Below are positions 23,134-35,439 of a stretch of DNA of 64,000 nucleotides, piece by piece. The stretch comes from Strongylocentrotus purpuratus. Lineage: Eukaryota; Echinodermata; Echinoidea; Camarodonta; Strongylocentrotidae. Both the position numbers and the translations under genes were made by a program. Positions within the stretch are counted from its first letter, which is position 1; each line of letters begins with the position of its first letter. Location of the stretch: positions 9,195,658 to 9,259,657 of the forward strand of contig NW_022145601.1 of NCBI RefSeq assembly GCF_000002235.5, read 5' to 3'. The notes beneath the pieces were generated by a model. The model searched no databases. It had not been told where the DNA came from and saw nothing but the letters and a program-made list of their open reading frames with translations.

Positions 23134-25604
23134 AAAAATAGTTCTATATTACGTGAATGAGAACTTCTATCGTTCTTGTGATTATTGTTATCCTTGCCAT
23201 ACGTTTTATCTTCTTTTTCATACCCCCCCCCCAACAACAACAACAACAAAAAATAGTTCTATATTACGTGAATGAGAACTTCTATCGTTTTTGTGATTAT
23301 TATTGTCCTTGCCATACGTTTTATCTTCTTTTTCATACCCCCCCCCCAACAACAACAACAACAAAAAAATAGTTCTATATTACGTGAATGAGAACTTCTA
23401 TCGTTTTTGTGATTATTATTATCCTTGCCATATTACATATCATCCTCATTTACATACAACCCCTCGTCAAAAAAAAAGGGTTCTACATAGACCCTTGATT
23501 GATATAACTACCATCGTTTTTGTTGATATTATTATCTTTGTCATTCATTACATCCTCATCTACATAAACCACAACCCAAAAAATATGGTCCTATGACGTG
23601 AATAAAATTGAACTTCTATCGTTCTTGTGATTGTTATTATCCTTGCCATACGTTTCATCTTCTTTTTCATCCCCCCCCCAACAACAACAACAAACAAAAA
23701 TAGTTCTATATTACGTGAATGAGAACTTCTATCGTTTTTGTGATTGTTATTATCCTTGCCATACGTTTCATCTTCTTTTTCATACCCCCCCCCCAACAAC
23801 AACAACAAACAAAAAATAGTTCTATATTACGTGAATGAGAACTTCTATCGTTCTTGTGATTATTGTTATCCTTGCCATACGTTTTATCTTCTTTTTCATA
23901 CCCCCCCCCCCAACAACAACAACAACAAAAAATAGTTCTATATTACGTGAATGAGAACTTCTATCGTTTTTGTGATTATTATTATCCTTGCCATACGTTT
24001 TATCTTCTTTTTCATACCCCCCCCCAACAACAACAACAACAAAAAAATAGTTCTATATTACGTGAATGAGAACTTCTATCGTTTTTGTGATTATTATTAT
24101 CCTTGCCATATTACATATCATCCTCATTTACATACAACCCCTCGTCAAAAAAAAAGGGTTCTACATAGACCCTTGATTGATATAACTACCATCGTTTTTG
24201 TTGATATTATTATCTTTGTCATTCATTACATCCTCATCTACATAAACCACAACCCAAAAAATATGGTCCTATGACGTGAATAAAATTGAACTTCTATCGT
24301 TTTGTGATTGTTATTATCCTTGCCATACGTTTCATCTTCTTTTTCATCCCCCCCCAACAACAACAACAAACAAAAATAGTTCTATATTACGTGAATGAGA
24401 ACTTCTATCGTTTTTGTGATTGTTATTATCCTTGCCATACGTTTCATCTTCTTTTACATACCCCCCCCCCCAACAACAACAACAAACAAAAATAGTTCTA
24501 TATTACGTGAATGAGAACTTCTATCGTTTTTTTTTTATTGTTATTATCCTTGCCATACGTTTCATCTTCTTTTACATACCCCCCCCCAACAACAACAAAC
24601 AAAAATAGTTCTATATTACGTGAATGAGAACTTCTATCGTTTTTGTGATTGTTATTATCCTTGCCATACTTTTCATCTTCTTTTACATACCCCCCCCCAA
24701 CAACAACAACAAAAAACAAAAATAGTTCTATATTACGTGAATGAGAACTTCTATCGTTTTTGTGATTGTTATTATCCTTGCCATACGTTTCATCTTCTTT
24801 TACATACCCCCCCCCCCAACAACAACAACAAACAAAAATAGTTCTATATTACGTGAATGAGAACTTCTATCGTTTTTGTGATTGTTATTATCCTTGCCAT
24901 ACGTTTCATCTTCTTTTACATAACCCCCTCCCCCAACTACAACAACAAACAAAAATAGTTCTATATTACGTGAATGAGAACTTCTATCGTTTTTGTGATT
25001 GTTATTATCCTTGCCATACGTTTCATCTTCTTTTACATAACCCCCTCCCCCAACTACAACAACAAACAAAAATAGTTCTATATTACGTGAATGAGAACTT
25101 CTATCGCTTTTGTGATTGTTATTATCCTTGCCATACGTTTCATCTTCTTTTACATACCCCCCCCAACAACAACAACAACAAACAAAAATAGTTCTATATT
25201 ACGTGAATGAGAACTTCTATCGTTTTTGTGATTTTTATTATCCTTGCCATACGTTTCATCTTCTTTTACATACCCCCCCCCCCCAACAACAACAACAAAC
25301 AAAAATAGTTCTATATTACGTGAATGAGAACTTCTATCGTTTTTGTGATTGTTATTATCCTTGCCATACGTTTCATCTTCTTTTACATACCCCCCCCCCC
25401 CCAACAACAACAAACAAAAATAGTTCTATATTACGTGAATGAGAACTTCTATCGTTTTTGTGATTGTTATTATCCTTGCCATACGTTTCATCTTCTTTTA
25501 CATAACCCTCTCCCCCAACTACAACAACAAACAAAAATAGTTCTATATTACGTGAATGAGAACTTCTATCGTTTTTGTGATTGTTATTATCCTTGCCATA
25601 CTTT
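23134..25604. repeat. Satellite array 2: continuation of the ~117-bp satellite
   Basis: About 20 further units of the satellite in the same orientation as array 1. A longer variant block (TTACATATCATCCTC ... ACCCTTGATTGATATAAC ... ATGACGTGAATAAAATTG) occurs at about 23430-23610 and 24108-24288, 678 bp apart, and also once at 16400-16600 in array 1. This marks a second higher-order period. Later units share a TTTTACATA variant. The frames open on both strands are repeat artefacts. Confidence 0.95.
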
Positions 25605-26109
25605 TCATTACAAAGTTTTGGTATGGGGTCATGAATTTGGTTCAAATTAACAATTTCGGAAGCATATGCGTTCCTACAATATTAATTGATCGTTGTCGCA
25701 GTTGAAATCGAGACTAAAGTTATGAAATTATAAATAATAAACTCTTTATGTTGTATAGCTCCCTCTCAAGGTTAAGATATTAATTTAGCTATGAAACAAT
25801 GTTTCTTGACTAAAATCGACCAATTAGCTATTCCCGTTTGAAAATTATATATCACAACTACATATTCTGAGATTTTCATGGTCGCAGCTACCATTGTACG
25901 GCCATAGGCGCTATTTGAATTTTATCAAAATTTACCGGGAGCACCGGTACATTTTTATATTCAATTTTTCTCGAAAACAGAAGTGTTTTAGAGGCTAATT
26001 TTTATAGTGCATAAAATACATCCACAGGGGCATCCAAATATAACAAAATTGTAAAGATTCACTATCCACCCAATTTTCTAAATTTCCCAAAACTTTGTAT
26101 TACCTTTAA
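25605..26109. mobile_element. MITE end(s) bordering the satellite
   Basis: ATTACAAAGTTTTGG at 25605 is mirrored by CCCAAAACTTTGTATTACC ending in TTTAA at 26109, so a ~500-bp inverted-repeat element abuts the last satellite unit. Its left TTAAAGG is missing where it meets the satellite. An identical full left end, TTAAAGGTATTACAAAG, stands alone at 14853, on the far side of both arrays. Confidence 0.55.
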
Positions 26110-26154
26110 CTACCCACCCACCGTACTTGCGATATGGAACTTCTCCCTGACTTG

Positions 26155-26314
26155 TACAGTCAAACCTGCTTTAGTGACCACCTGTCTACAAAGAACACAT
26201 TTGTTGTTTCCCTTGAAAATGGTTTCTCATTGAATCATGTACGAAAGGAACTTGTCTACAAAGGCCACTTTTTGTGTTTCCCTTGGGTGGTCGCTATAGA
26301 CAGGTTTGACTGTA
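26155..26314. mobile_element. Short MITE, ends TACAGTCAAACCTG
   Basis: TACAGTCAAACCTGCTTTAG at the left and, inverted, TACAGTCAAACCTGTCTATA at the right bound a 160-bp non-coding element with further pairing (GACCACC/GGTGGTC). TA at both ends fits a Tc1/mariner-type target, but this is inference. Confidence 0.65.
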
Positions 26315-26730
26315 CTCTTTTAACCAAACGAACCGATAAGCCTATTGACACAGGTTCATGATTATCATGTTAATTATAAGGGGAAGAAGGAAATGGAGAA
26401 GAAAAAAGAGGAGGAGGGGGTTTAACCCCTCCCCCCTTGGGCTGACAAAAAAGAAAAAAGGAAAAAAAGGAAAACATTGTTGTGCTTTTTTTTAAATGTC
26501 GGGGGCAAAATGATTTTTTCCGTTGTGCTTTCTACCCCCCCCCTGTTTTTAGGGTTTCAGCTGCAGCTGCTGACCCCCGACAAAACATAATTTCCGAATA
26601 CAATACTTTTGCTCAAACGGGAAATAATATGAGTGGGATAGCACAGATTGATGTGAAATATGCAAAAGGACAGAGAGAGTGAGAGAGAGGGAGGGACGAA
26701 GTGAAGGGGGGGGGGTATAGTCAGAGTCAC

Positions 26731-26762
<32 letters not shown>

Positions 26763-27230
26763 TGAGAGAGAGAGAGGGAGGGAGAGTGAAAGGGGGGGGG
26801 TATAGTCCGAGTCACAGAGAGAGAGAGAGAGAGAGAGAAGCTAAGATAATCCTAATCATCCCATAAATCAAATAAAATCAGGAAAGATGTGAAACTTGAT
26901 CAATATATTTATATATATATATGGTTCTAAATAGGACAATTACCCATGGTAAAAAGTATCCCCCCCCCCGAGGACAATTATCCCCCCGGAGGACATCTAC
27001 CTTATTAGGGGTGGGGGTAATTGTCAATGGAGGTAATTGTCCTTGGTGGTAATTGTTAGGTCGGGGTGGGGGAAATCTTCCACGGGGGGTAATTGTCCTA
27101 TATGTATGAGTTAATTTTCCGGGGGGTAATTGTACTCAGGGGTATTTTTCCTCGGGGGGGGGGGGGTGGTTGTCTATGGGGGATAAATTTCTGGGGGAGG
27201 GGTAGTTTTCCGGGGGGTGATTGCCCATTG
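26315..27230. repeat. GA microsatellites and a degenerate GGGGGTAATTGTCC minisatellite
   Basis: GA-rich tracts lie at about 26672-26836. From about 26938 to 27225 a degenerate 15-25-bp motif, roughly GGGGGTAATTGTCCT, recurs about ten times, some copies inverted (AGGACAATTA), with G- and C-runs. No gene is supported. Confidence 0.7.
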
Positions 27231-30200
27231 TTTCCCTAAAACGGGCCTATTTTTTAATGGTATCAGCTGGTCCTACTGTAAAGCTAGTCAAGACATACGT
27301 TTTCTTTGTTTCCACTTTACTTTATTAACATACAATTATGTACACTCTCAGATATATAAGCAAAAACAAATTAAGATACATGTATACAAAAAAAAAACGT
27401 GTGTAGAAAGACGTGAATGAATTAATGCTAAGTGATTCCATTTCTGAGAAGATTATATATATATATATATATATATATAATTATGTATATGTAATTATGT
27501 TAACATATTCAATACATTTCGGATATCAATAACACGTTACAGCAGTCCTAAAAATCCATGAACATGGGAAATATATCAAAGAGAAATTCACCGGCTTTCA
27601 GATGATTCCAGAGTTTCTCAATGCAATCAAAGAGCCTGCAGAAGAGCGATTTGTTTCAATACAGCTCGAACAAAATAATACACCTTTCACAATGTAACGC
27701 ACATTGCAAGACTCCACTTCACTTTCCCTTATTCAGGTGTACTGCACACCAATTGACACAATCATTACAACACAGGCATTAATGGAAAAGATCATTACAA
27801 TAGAGACAAACATGGACAGAAATTTATAATATAGTATAAATTGATAAGACGTAATGATAAAAATACTGTACAGGAGCATTGAATGTTTGAAATATATAAC
27901 TTGAAAGAAATTGTGATTGTAGATAAGAATAACCCTTTGAGCATTTATAAAATACCACATGTGTCTATATCCTATTCAACCATATGAACAGCACTTCAAA
28001 GAAGTATTGGCCATACAAGGCATGTAGTTTAAGATATAGAAATTAATAATGATTAATTAAAATTATGGCAACTCAAATCCAATGTGTATGGATGTTCTAT
28101 TTCTATTTGACTCAAGAGCAAAACAAAATTCTACAAAAATAGATGATATAACGATGACATATTTACACACATGTACATATATACAAAACATTATAAATTC
28201 TTGACAATTTATAAGATATCACATGGGTATATATCCAATTCAGATCTACTGATCATAGAAAAGACATAAACATAACTTACATTAAATCATTGTGATGGTA
28301 AACAAACACGCATTCTAATGCTACTAAATAAAACGACAATAATCCTGTAAATCGAGAGATGTGTTCCATCAAACGCCATTTTCCAAGCCATTTAGCGGAG
28401 ATTTCTCTCCCTCTAATACTACTCTCTTAAAAAAAAAGAAGAGTGAATTGTCACTCTATTTCACTTTCTTGGGAGTGACGTCCGTGATCACTTGTTGAGG
28501 AGTGAAAATCGATTGATTTTAGAGTGCTCTCTAAGAAGAAAAGAGTGAATGTTCACTCTATTTTCACTACATATTCACTCTCCAGAGGAGTGACGTCCGT
28601 GATCACTCAATTTTTTTAGAGAGTACCACCTGTCTTACTCCTCTTTGTATTACTCTCTGTCTTACATACACAGCACTGTTGTATGCATGCCTCAAAGAAG
28701 TCTAGATTGTAGGTATACACAATTTGATCTTGATTAGTTCAATACAAACAAAAAATTATTACAACGAGATCGAAATGACTAATTCCTCTCTCTTACTGCA
28801 CAAATGAGTTTGACATGAAATGCAACAAATATGACCATGATAAATTGAATACAAAAATATAAAATTGAATTATAAGGTAGACTCTCTCTAAATATAGCAA
28901 TTGAAGTTGCATGCATGTCAACAAATTATTATCATGATTAGTCGAATACAAGAAATCAACATTTAAAAGAGATAATGTTACTAATTTCTCTCATATATTT
29001 ACATCGACGACTGCTACATACATGTCACAATTAGACTATAGATTGTATGTATACACGACCTGATCAGGATTTGATCTAAGAATATCAGAACGAGATCAAG
29101 ATGACTAATACCTCTTTTTTACTCAATCAATAACTACTACACGCAGGTCACAGAGTTCTAGATCATATCAAAGTTAGGATCATGATTAGTTGGAACTATC
29201 CTTTCTGGGAAATGATGTAATAACAAAATACTTAAGGGTAATAACAATAATAACAGTAATAGCACGACAGACTCTCAGGCTAACAACCATGCACAACACG
29301 TGAATGAAGTATTGGCCGTACATGGCATGTAGTTCAAGATATAGAAATTAATAATGATTACTTCAAATCACATGTTTATCAACTCAAGTCCAATGTGTAT
29401 GGATGTTCTATTTCCATTTGACTGAAGAGCAAGAGCAAGAGCAAGAGCAAAACAAAACAAATATCATAATTCTAAACAAATAGATGTTATAATGATTATG
29501 ACATATTTACACACAAGTCATGAACATATCATATAGTAGTTATCATGTTTTTGTACATCTTATCAAGAAATGAGAATGTTTACTTTTTGACTATAACAAT
29601 TAAATTTAGATTTTTTTTTGTTCTTCAATACTTCTATTTCAAAAGCAAGAATGTATTGGATACGACAGATATAAGACGAGTATATACAATTTACACACGG
29701 TATTATAAAAAATCTTTCTTTATAATGGATGAATTGTCGGTTAAACAGAAAAAAGCTGATACAAATTACTGTACCCGTAGTTCAGAAAATAAATCCTGGT
29801 ATACCGGAAATTCTTACAGAATACATGTATCACCGTGATATATATATCAACAAGATATATCAACAGACATATATATCAACAAGATATATCAACATATCCT
29901 TACGGATTAGCACAACGCAATATATTATCATCATCATTACAGTATAGCCAATATGAGTACACAGAAACAAGTTGGAATTGTATTAAACAATCAATAGAGA
30001 GTTTAGATTTGTTCAAATTCAGTTCGGTTTATTTCATATTTCACATTTCACGTTCCACTTAGTCAGTTTGATTTATCAGAAATGTAATGATAGTAACAAT
30101 ATCATTTCATTTTTTATACAAATAAGTTCACAATTATACAAAATCTCTTTTATTTGTTTGTAGCTACTTGTAAATTAAGGACTCCAGTAAAATTAGAAAA

Positions 30201-30870
30201 GAGGAGAGGAAAGGAAGAAGCCTAAGGTAAAAGCATAGCTTGTTGGTTGTAATCTGTATGACGTAGGCTCTTGGTTGTATCGCATATATTGTTTTAACAT
30301 CATAACCCAACTGAGCCATTAAGTTGTTTATACTTTTTTTAAAGACGTTTTGTACCAGTAAATAAAAAGATGTTTACTGTGTGTTGCATTATTTCCTCTT
30401 ATTTCTCTTCTCTGTCTGGATTTATTTTCTGTTAAATTTATAGTTCTATCTTTTGATTCCTTCTTAATACTGGCTTCCATCTATCTCTCTCTCTCACCCC
30501 TCTCTCTCTCTCTCTCCCTCTCTCTCTCTCTCCCCTCTCTCTCTCACTCTCTCTCTTTCTCTCTCTCTCCCCTCTCTCTCTCTCTCTTTCTCTCTTTACT
30601 ATGATATAATATAATGCAGTAAGCACAAATGCTTTGCTTAGGTCAAAGTACTTCGAAGGGGCTGCAGAGAAATAAAAATTCGCCTCGAAAATAAATCGAC
30701 CTTCTCCATATGCTTCAACAATCAACATAATTATAAAGTTATTAATTAAAAGTATCGAGACAGGGCATAAGCAGTAATGTGTTAATGATACTGTATTTCA
30801 TGCATTTTAACTTTATATATCCTTCAATTAGTTATTCGGGTAGCCTGGTTACCTCCACACTTGACAAGTT
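27231..30870 (-). other. AT-rich flank; probable 3'UTR and downstream of the NLR gene
   Basis: This lies downstream, on the minus strand, of the stop codon at 30871. It is AT-rich with no supported exon. It contains an (AT)n run near 27457-27479 and a CT-rich tract at 30483-30597. A ~200-bp direct repeat occurs at about 27998-28190 and 29306-29510 (AAGATATAGAAATTAATAAT; CCAATGTGTATGGATGTTCT). The 3'UTR end is not determined; several minus-strand AATAAA words exist (for example near 30420). Confidence 0.4.
28420..28625. mobile_element. MITE with TACTCTCT ends and doubled GTGATCAC core
   Basis: TACTCTCTTAAAAAAAAAG at the left and, inverted, TACTCTCTAAAAAAATTGAG at the right enclose 206 bp. The word GGAGTGACGTCCGTGATCAC occurs twice inside (near 28472 and 28587). 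Non-coding. Confidence 0.6.
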
Positions 30871-30937
30871 TCATTTTGAAGTCCCTAGTAGTCTGCTGCC
30901 ATCACGTGGTCTGATGAAGGTCATCTTCAAACGTTGC
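30871..30937 (-). CDS. NLR-type gene, terminal exon with stop
   Basis: The acceptor AACAG precedes GCAACG at 30937. The first base completes the arginine codon left by the upstream exon's CG, then QRLKMTFIRPRDGSRLLGTS-K and TGA follow (22 codons). The phase match with the preceding exon and an open frame down to a stop support it. The tail is basic and not an LRR. I know no function for it. Confidence 0.65.
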
Positions 30938-32490
30938 CTGTTGCTTGACGGCCAAACCACATATTACTTTTATCTATGATTATGGAAACATAAGAATAAC
31001 AGAAATGATATATATATTTAATGATGGTTTTCTAAACATAAGTACCTTTCAAATGAGCATTGCACTTTTGCAGTTAAATTTGAGAGAGGTAAATCAACAT
31101 TATCTAATTAAATAATCATAGTTTGATTTGATTTCATATGATGTTTATTTCTTCCATATACATCAACATATTTACATTAACTATCTCATAACTTTAGGTG
31201 TAGGATAATTACATGGGTTATACAGAAAAGGGGTTGTCTGAAGCATAGACTTGAAGTGACGTTCTTTCGAGAATGAAAATAAGAATACATACAATATGAA
31301 GCGATGCATGAAAATAGCATAGAAAGAGAAGGGACAGAGATGAGCGGGGAGGGAGATAAGGTTACATTTATGATAGTATCGGGAGGAGTACATATACATC
31401 AAGTCAAGTTGTGCATGTATCAATAATTACATTTTGACATCATTTTACTGCTCATGACAGTAGGAACATTCCTTATAAGTTAAAAATTATTAAAATAATT
31501 AATAATTCCAATCAGTTAGGCGATGGATTCATTTACATTTCTTCTTTCGAAGAAGAGAGAAATTTATGTAAAATGCCAGGATATCATTTAGTAAAACCAA
31601 AATTAGAATTGAATTTGACTACTATTTGTAAGCAATTTTATATTGATAAATAATTTTGTTCAAAAGTACTACAAGCATTACATTTCAGGCAGGGAAAATT
31701 TAAAAAATATATATATATATATATGATGTCACTATTATGACCAAGGTAGCAGGCAGAGGAAGAGGAGACACATATTGGCCTACACTCCGTACCTGTCACC
31801 CATCTTAATGACATCACTTCTTTATGACATTTTATTTGTTGTTGTTTTTATTACAGAATTAAGAACATACAGGCAGTTTTATTGAAAAAATGCAGGCCAC
31901 AAACAAAATTATACATCTTTAATATGTTCTGAAAAAAGCAGTGTGATTCGTAGGAATTTCTTTCCAATATAAACTCGTATATTTAAACTAATGGATATTG
32001 CTATATTGTAAGAAACATGTTTTATGTATCTACTTTTTGCCATGGTGCTAAGTGTAGTTTATGTTTGCTAAAATAGAGCAGCGTGATTCGTTGGAATTCC
32101 TGGCCAATTTACACTTATATATTCAAGCTCATGGATATTGCTATATTGTAAGAAGCATGTTTTACCTTTCTACTTTTCGCTACGGATTTAAGTAGAGTTT
32201 ATTTTGATGAGATGCATGCTACATGATCATTTGACACATTCCTTTAAGTATAGCTATAGATAAGATAAGGGAAATTGTTCGTCCTTTCATCAGATATTAA
32301 GGTCATAAAAAAGAGGACGAAGTACAATAAGCGTTTTGTGCCTGACTTTTCCTTCATGTATATAACTGTACATAAAGGAAAAGTACCTTTTCACTAAAAA
32401 TGTTCATATAGTTGTGATGAGTCTTTTTCTCTATGTTTGTTATATTTCAGTTTCCGTATATTATTACACAGATCAAGAACAAACCTATTG
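30938..32490. other. Last NLR intron, distal part; tandem duplication
   Basis: Mostly AT-rich and non-coding. A 140-bp segment occurs twice in tandem at about 31938-32077 and 32078-32205 (ATGGATATTGCTATATTGTA in both). A short (AT)n run is near 31708-31723. Confidence 0.5.
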
Positions 32491-32710
32491 CTACACGCAA
32501 AAAACTGAGGTGCTAAATGTTGGGTGCTGAGTGAGATTCTGCACTTGAAGTGCCAAAATCAGCACTTGACGTGTTAACTTTAACAAGGAAACCGAAACGT
32601 GCTGAATATTTGAGTGCAGAAAACGAGTGCTATAACAATATGCAGCACTTAACATCGAGTGCTGACTGCATAACCTGATCTGATTGGTCGGTTAGTATAA
32701 TAGCTGTTAC

Positions 32711-32925
32711 CTTGTGAATATTTGTTTTTGAATCAAATTCAGCTAAGAGATTCTTACATTCTTCATTCTCCAGGTCAATACCCAAGGCCTCAAAAGTCTG
32801 AATAACTTTGCTCCTTAAACTGTCAACAACATCAGTATTCAAAGCTGTTGCAGCAGATAACACTCTGTTTGTCATAGCATGGGTCATGTTGGTGTTTGAT
32901 AAAAGAGAACCAATGAAAAATGCAG
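32711..32925 (-). pseudogene. Exon of an unidentified protein inside the TIR element
   Basis: On the minus strand, after an acceptor GACCAG at 32926, an open block reads FFIGSLLSNTNMTHAMTNRV and then a helical, acidic stretch (VVDSLRSKVIQTFEALGIDL, ENEECKNLLAEFDSKTNIHK), ending at a GTAACA donor. It resembles a segment of uncharacterised animal proteins that follow an N-terminal C2H2 finger and are often transposon-linked, but I cannot name the family. No start, no stop and no linked later exon, so it is probably a fragment. Confidence 0.45.
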
Positions 32926-32948
32926 CTGGTCTCACTATGAACATGACA

Positions 32949-33150
32949 GACAATGAAAGCGGACAAAATATACAGTTCCTCAGGTAGACAAAGGAACATC
33001 CCTTGACTGCTATTATGTAAAATGTGTAGAACAGGTGAATATGCATGTGACACCTGTTCTACACATTTTTACATAATAGCAGTGAAGGGATGTTCCTTTG
33101 TCTACCTAAGGAACTGTATATTTTGTCCGCTTTCATTGTCTGTCATATTC
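32949..33150. repeat. Hairpin with ~90-bp arms
   Basis: GGACAAAATATACAGTTCCT ... GTGTAGAACAGGTG (left arm) is followed by a 13-bp spacer (AATATGCATGTGA) and its reverse complement. Arms are nearly identical. The inner word GGACAAAATATACAGTTCCT also occurs at 54769 and 61599 in the duplicated LRR region. Confidence 0.85.
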
Positions 33151-33483
33151 ATAGTGTCTTGTACTGTCATTATGCATTGCTCCATCTTGTTCTTGTAGTA
33201 GGCCTATCCTATCATCTTCATCATCAAATGCATCATCTGCTGCAGGATTATGCACTTCACCAACAGCAACACCCAAATCAGCATCAACTAGACCCTCCAT
33301 ACCCTGTACAACTTCAGGTTCAGGTTCTTCTTGTGGATGTTGGTTTAATAAATGTTTCCTGTAAGAGTTGAAAGTGGTAAATGACGAAGGACATCCACCT
33401 TGACCACATACCAAATGTAGATGGGGCATGTCAAACAACGCATGAGTTAGCACTTGCACAAGGGCTATTCTGCTAGCACCCAA
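33133..33483 (-). pseudogene. C2H2 zinc-finger exon fragment inside the TIR element
   Basis: The minus-strand frame has one finger-like motif, C-x4-C-x12-H-x4-H, in VCGQGGCPSSFTTFNSYRKH followed by LLNQH. A long acidic tail follows (EEPEPEVVQ ... AADDAFDDEDD). The real exon probably begins before the methionine, since the frame is open upstream. Its order relative to the block at 32711-32925 fits one gene read on the minus strand. The palindrome between them and the lack of other exons argue that it is not functional. Confidence 0.45.
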
Positions 33484-33986
33484 AAGAGAGCAAAACTTGG
33501 CACTTTAAGTGCACAACAGTCAGCTCCTTTGGGTGCTAGCAAAGTAGCCCGGGTGCAAGTGCTAACTCAGCACTTCGAGTGCAGTCACTATGCGAGCTCC
33601 TAAAAAGTGCTAAAATTGAATCTTTAAGTGCTAAATTTAGCACAACAGTCAGCTCCTTTGGGTGCTAGCAAAGTAGCCCGGGTGCAAGTGCTAACTCAGC
33701 ACTTCGAGTGCAGTCACTATGCGAGCTCCTAAAAAGTGCTAAAATTGAATCTTTAAGTGCTAAATTTAGCACTTTTTTTTTTTGAGTGTAGACGTGAATA
33801 ATTTAATCAGGCTAGAATAAACACATTAAAGACAGCTTGAATTATGTGTGTTGTTTATTCTTGGGTACTGATTGGGCGGAGTTAAATATGGATAATAAAA
33901 ATAGCCTAATTTGAATCGATGGAATGCCAGAAAGAGGGAGAAGAATCAATAAAAGGATGGGTATGTAATCTATTGTTATTTCTTAC

Positions 33987-34079
33987 CGGCCATGCTTCAC
34001 GGTGACAGTCAGCTTGCCTTCACTGTTTACCTCAGAAATCAGTGGATCCAGACCCGCGTTGGTTGCACAAAAATCCAAC
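33987..34079 (-). CDS. NLR-type gene, penultimate exon
   Basis: A 93-bp exon between acceptor CTATAG (34080-34085) and donor GTAAGA (33981-33986). Its first base completes the glutamate codon started by the upstream exon. The frame reads LDFCATNAGLDPLISE then VNSEGKLTVTVKHG and ends CG, in phase 2 with the terminal exon. This segment after the last LRR (GLDPLISEVNSEGKLTV) is, as I recall, a recurring tail of sea-urchin NLR-like proteins. Splice borders and phases are visible; the family link is from memory. Confidence 0.8.
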
Positions 34080-34378
34080 CTATAGTAATAAAACAGTACA
34101 TTTCGGGGGCACAATACATTATCTTCTGAACTAGCCGGACGTACGAGACTCTTTTAAAAAGCCATCAGAGATGTATGCAATAAGGTGTGAGAATAGATGG
34201 CAATTCAATACACATCGGAAATTACATAATTTTGCTCTGTATTAATTTTATATTGCATGACTGCAGACCATTACTGTGTATGTAGGAAACAGCAAGTCTG
34301 TGAACATCATGATGAATAAAATAAATAAAGTATTGAATTTAACTTTATCTAAAAAGGCCGGGCTATTTGAGGTCTTAG

Positions 34379-35071
34379 TACGGCCGGGGGGGGGGGGGGG
34401 GGCCATAATGGCCTTAAGATCTCGGCCGCAAAGCGGCCGATCGCCGCGAAAATTTGCACGCACGTCAAGTGAAGTGTATAGAATAATATGATAATTTCAA
34501 TTTTTTGAAAAATTTACTCATTTGCATATTTATGGTAATTTATGCAAATAAAGTCATAACAATCACATTTTTACCCATAAATCATATATTATTCATATTT
34601 AAGCATTAATTTTCACTACATATATTCATTAGACCATTCTAAATAATAATACGACAATTTTTTTTGGAAGAGCCAGCTTATTCCTTTTGTTATCCCTTGT
34701 TTTGATAATTTCTTATGTATTTCATTGTTTTTTTTAACTTATGTTTTTCATTGTTTTTGTTGTTTTATTTCATTTCTTACTACAATTCTACTATTACGAC
34801 TCCCAAAAAAACCACCTAAACTTTAAACAAGACCAAATAACCCATGTTTGATCTGTTTTTAGGAAAAATGACTTTTCCATATGTTTTGTACACAAATCAC
34901 GAAAATGACCTTGTAACCGTAGGTCCGATTTAAAAAAAAATTCTGTTAAACGTTGCGCAAGACTTGAAAGAAAACAGTCAGCGAGCGGCGGGGCGCCATT
35001 TATATGCGTTCCCGAGCAATCGGAAAAATCGTGGAGGGGGGGGGGGGGGGCATAACGCCCCCCCGGCCTTA
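34379..35071. mobile_element. TIR element with long G-run ends
   Basis: TACGGCCGGGGGG with GGCCATAATGGCC at the left and, inverted, TAAGGCCGGGGGGGCGTTATG at the right enclose about 690 bp. G-runs of about 15 occur inside both ends (34385-34401; 35037-35051 in the inverse sense). A minus-strand open frame (34794-35117) including HDFSDCSGTHINGAPP looks like a repeat shadow. The class is unknown. Confidence 0.5.
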
Positions 35072-35439
35072 TTAGGGTTAAGAAAATTATATTGGTATGA
35101 ATAAATCCTGAAATCAAGCGATTATCAGATTATGTAAAATATTTTAAAATCTTCAATACAGCACCCTATCATCTAATCTTTAAGATAACCCACTCTGAGA
35201 TGCATTCCAAACCTTAATGCAACTACCCCTTACTAATTTAGCAGTAATAACGATATGTGGATTGTGGGGCAAAGTGTTTGCCTTATTAAGTTAATCAATT
35301 TTCTTTGATAACAAACTTCAAATGTGTTAAATTAACGCTAGTTTTCCTCTTATCATGATTATAAGATCAAAAATATTTATTATCAGGTATCTAGGTTGTA
35401 TTAACACCATGTAAGCATAAATTCTATGTCTGAAGGTGT

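Larger units (their letters stand above)
32491..33791. mobile_element. TIR element carrying zinc-finger protein exons
   Basis: The ends CTACACGCAAAAAA and, inverted, CTACACTCAAAAAA define a 1.3-kb element within the NLR intron. Subterminal AGTGCTAAATTTAGCAC-type palindromes fill both ends; on the right a 129-bp block is duplicated (33511-33639 and 33640-33771). Two minus-strand coding blocks lie inside, separated by a ~95-bp-armed hairpin (32949-33150). The superfamily is unknown. It may be a non-autonomous element that captured gene exons, or the remains of one that once encoded this protein. Confidence 0.6.

Noticed and set aside
23013-25650. Similar long frames in the second satellite array
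   Set aside because: Same artefact as in array 1.
30910-30938. CTGATGAAGG...AAACGTTG resembling a hammerhead core on the plus strand
   Set aside because: The GAAA part is missing and the sequence is explained as the antisense of the terminal NLR exon, in the correct phase.
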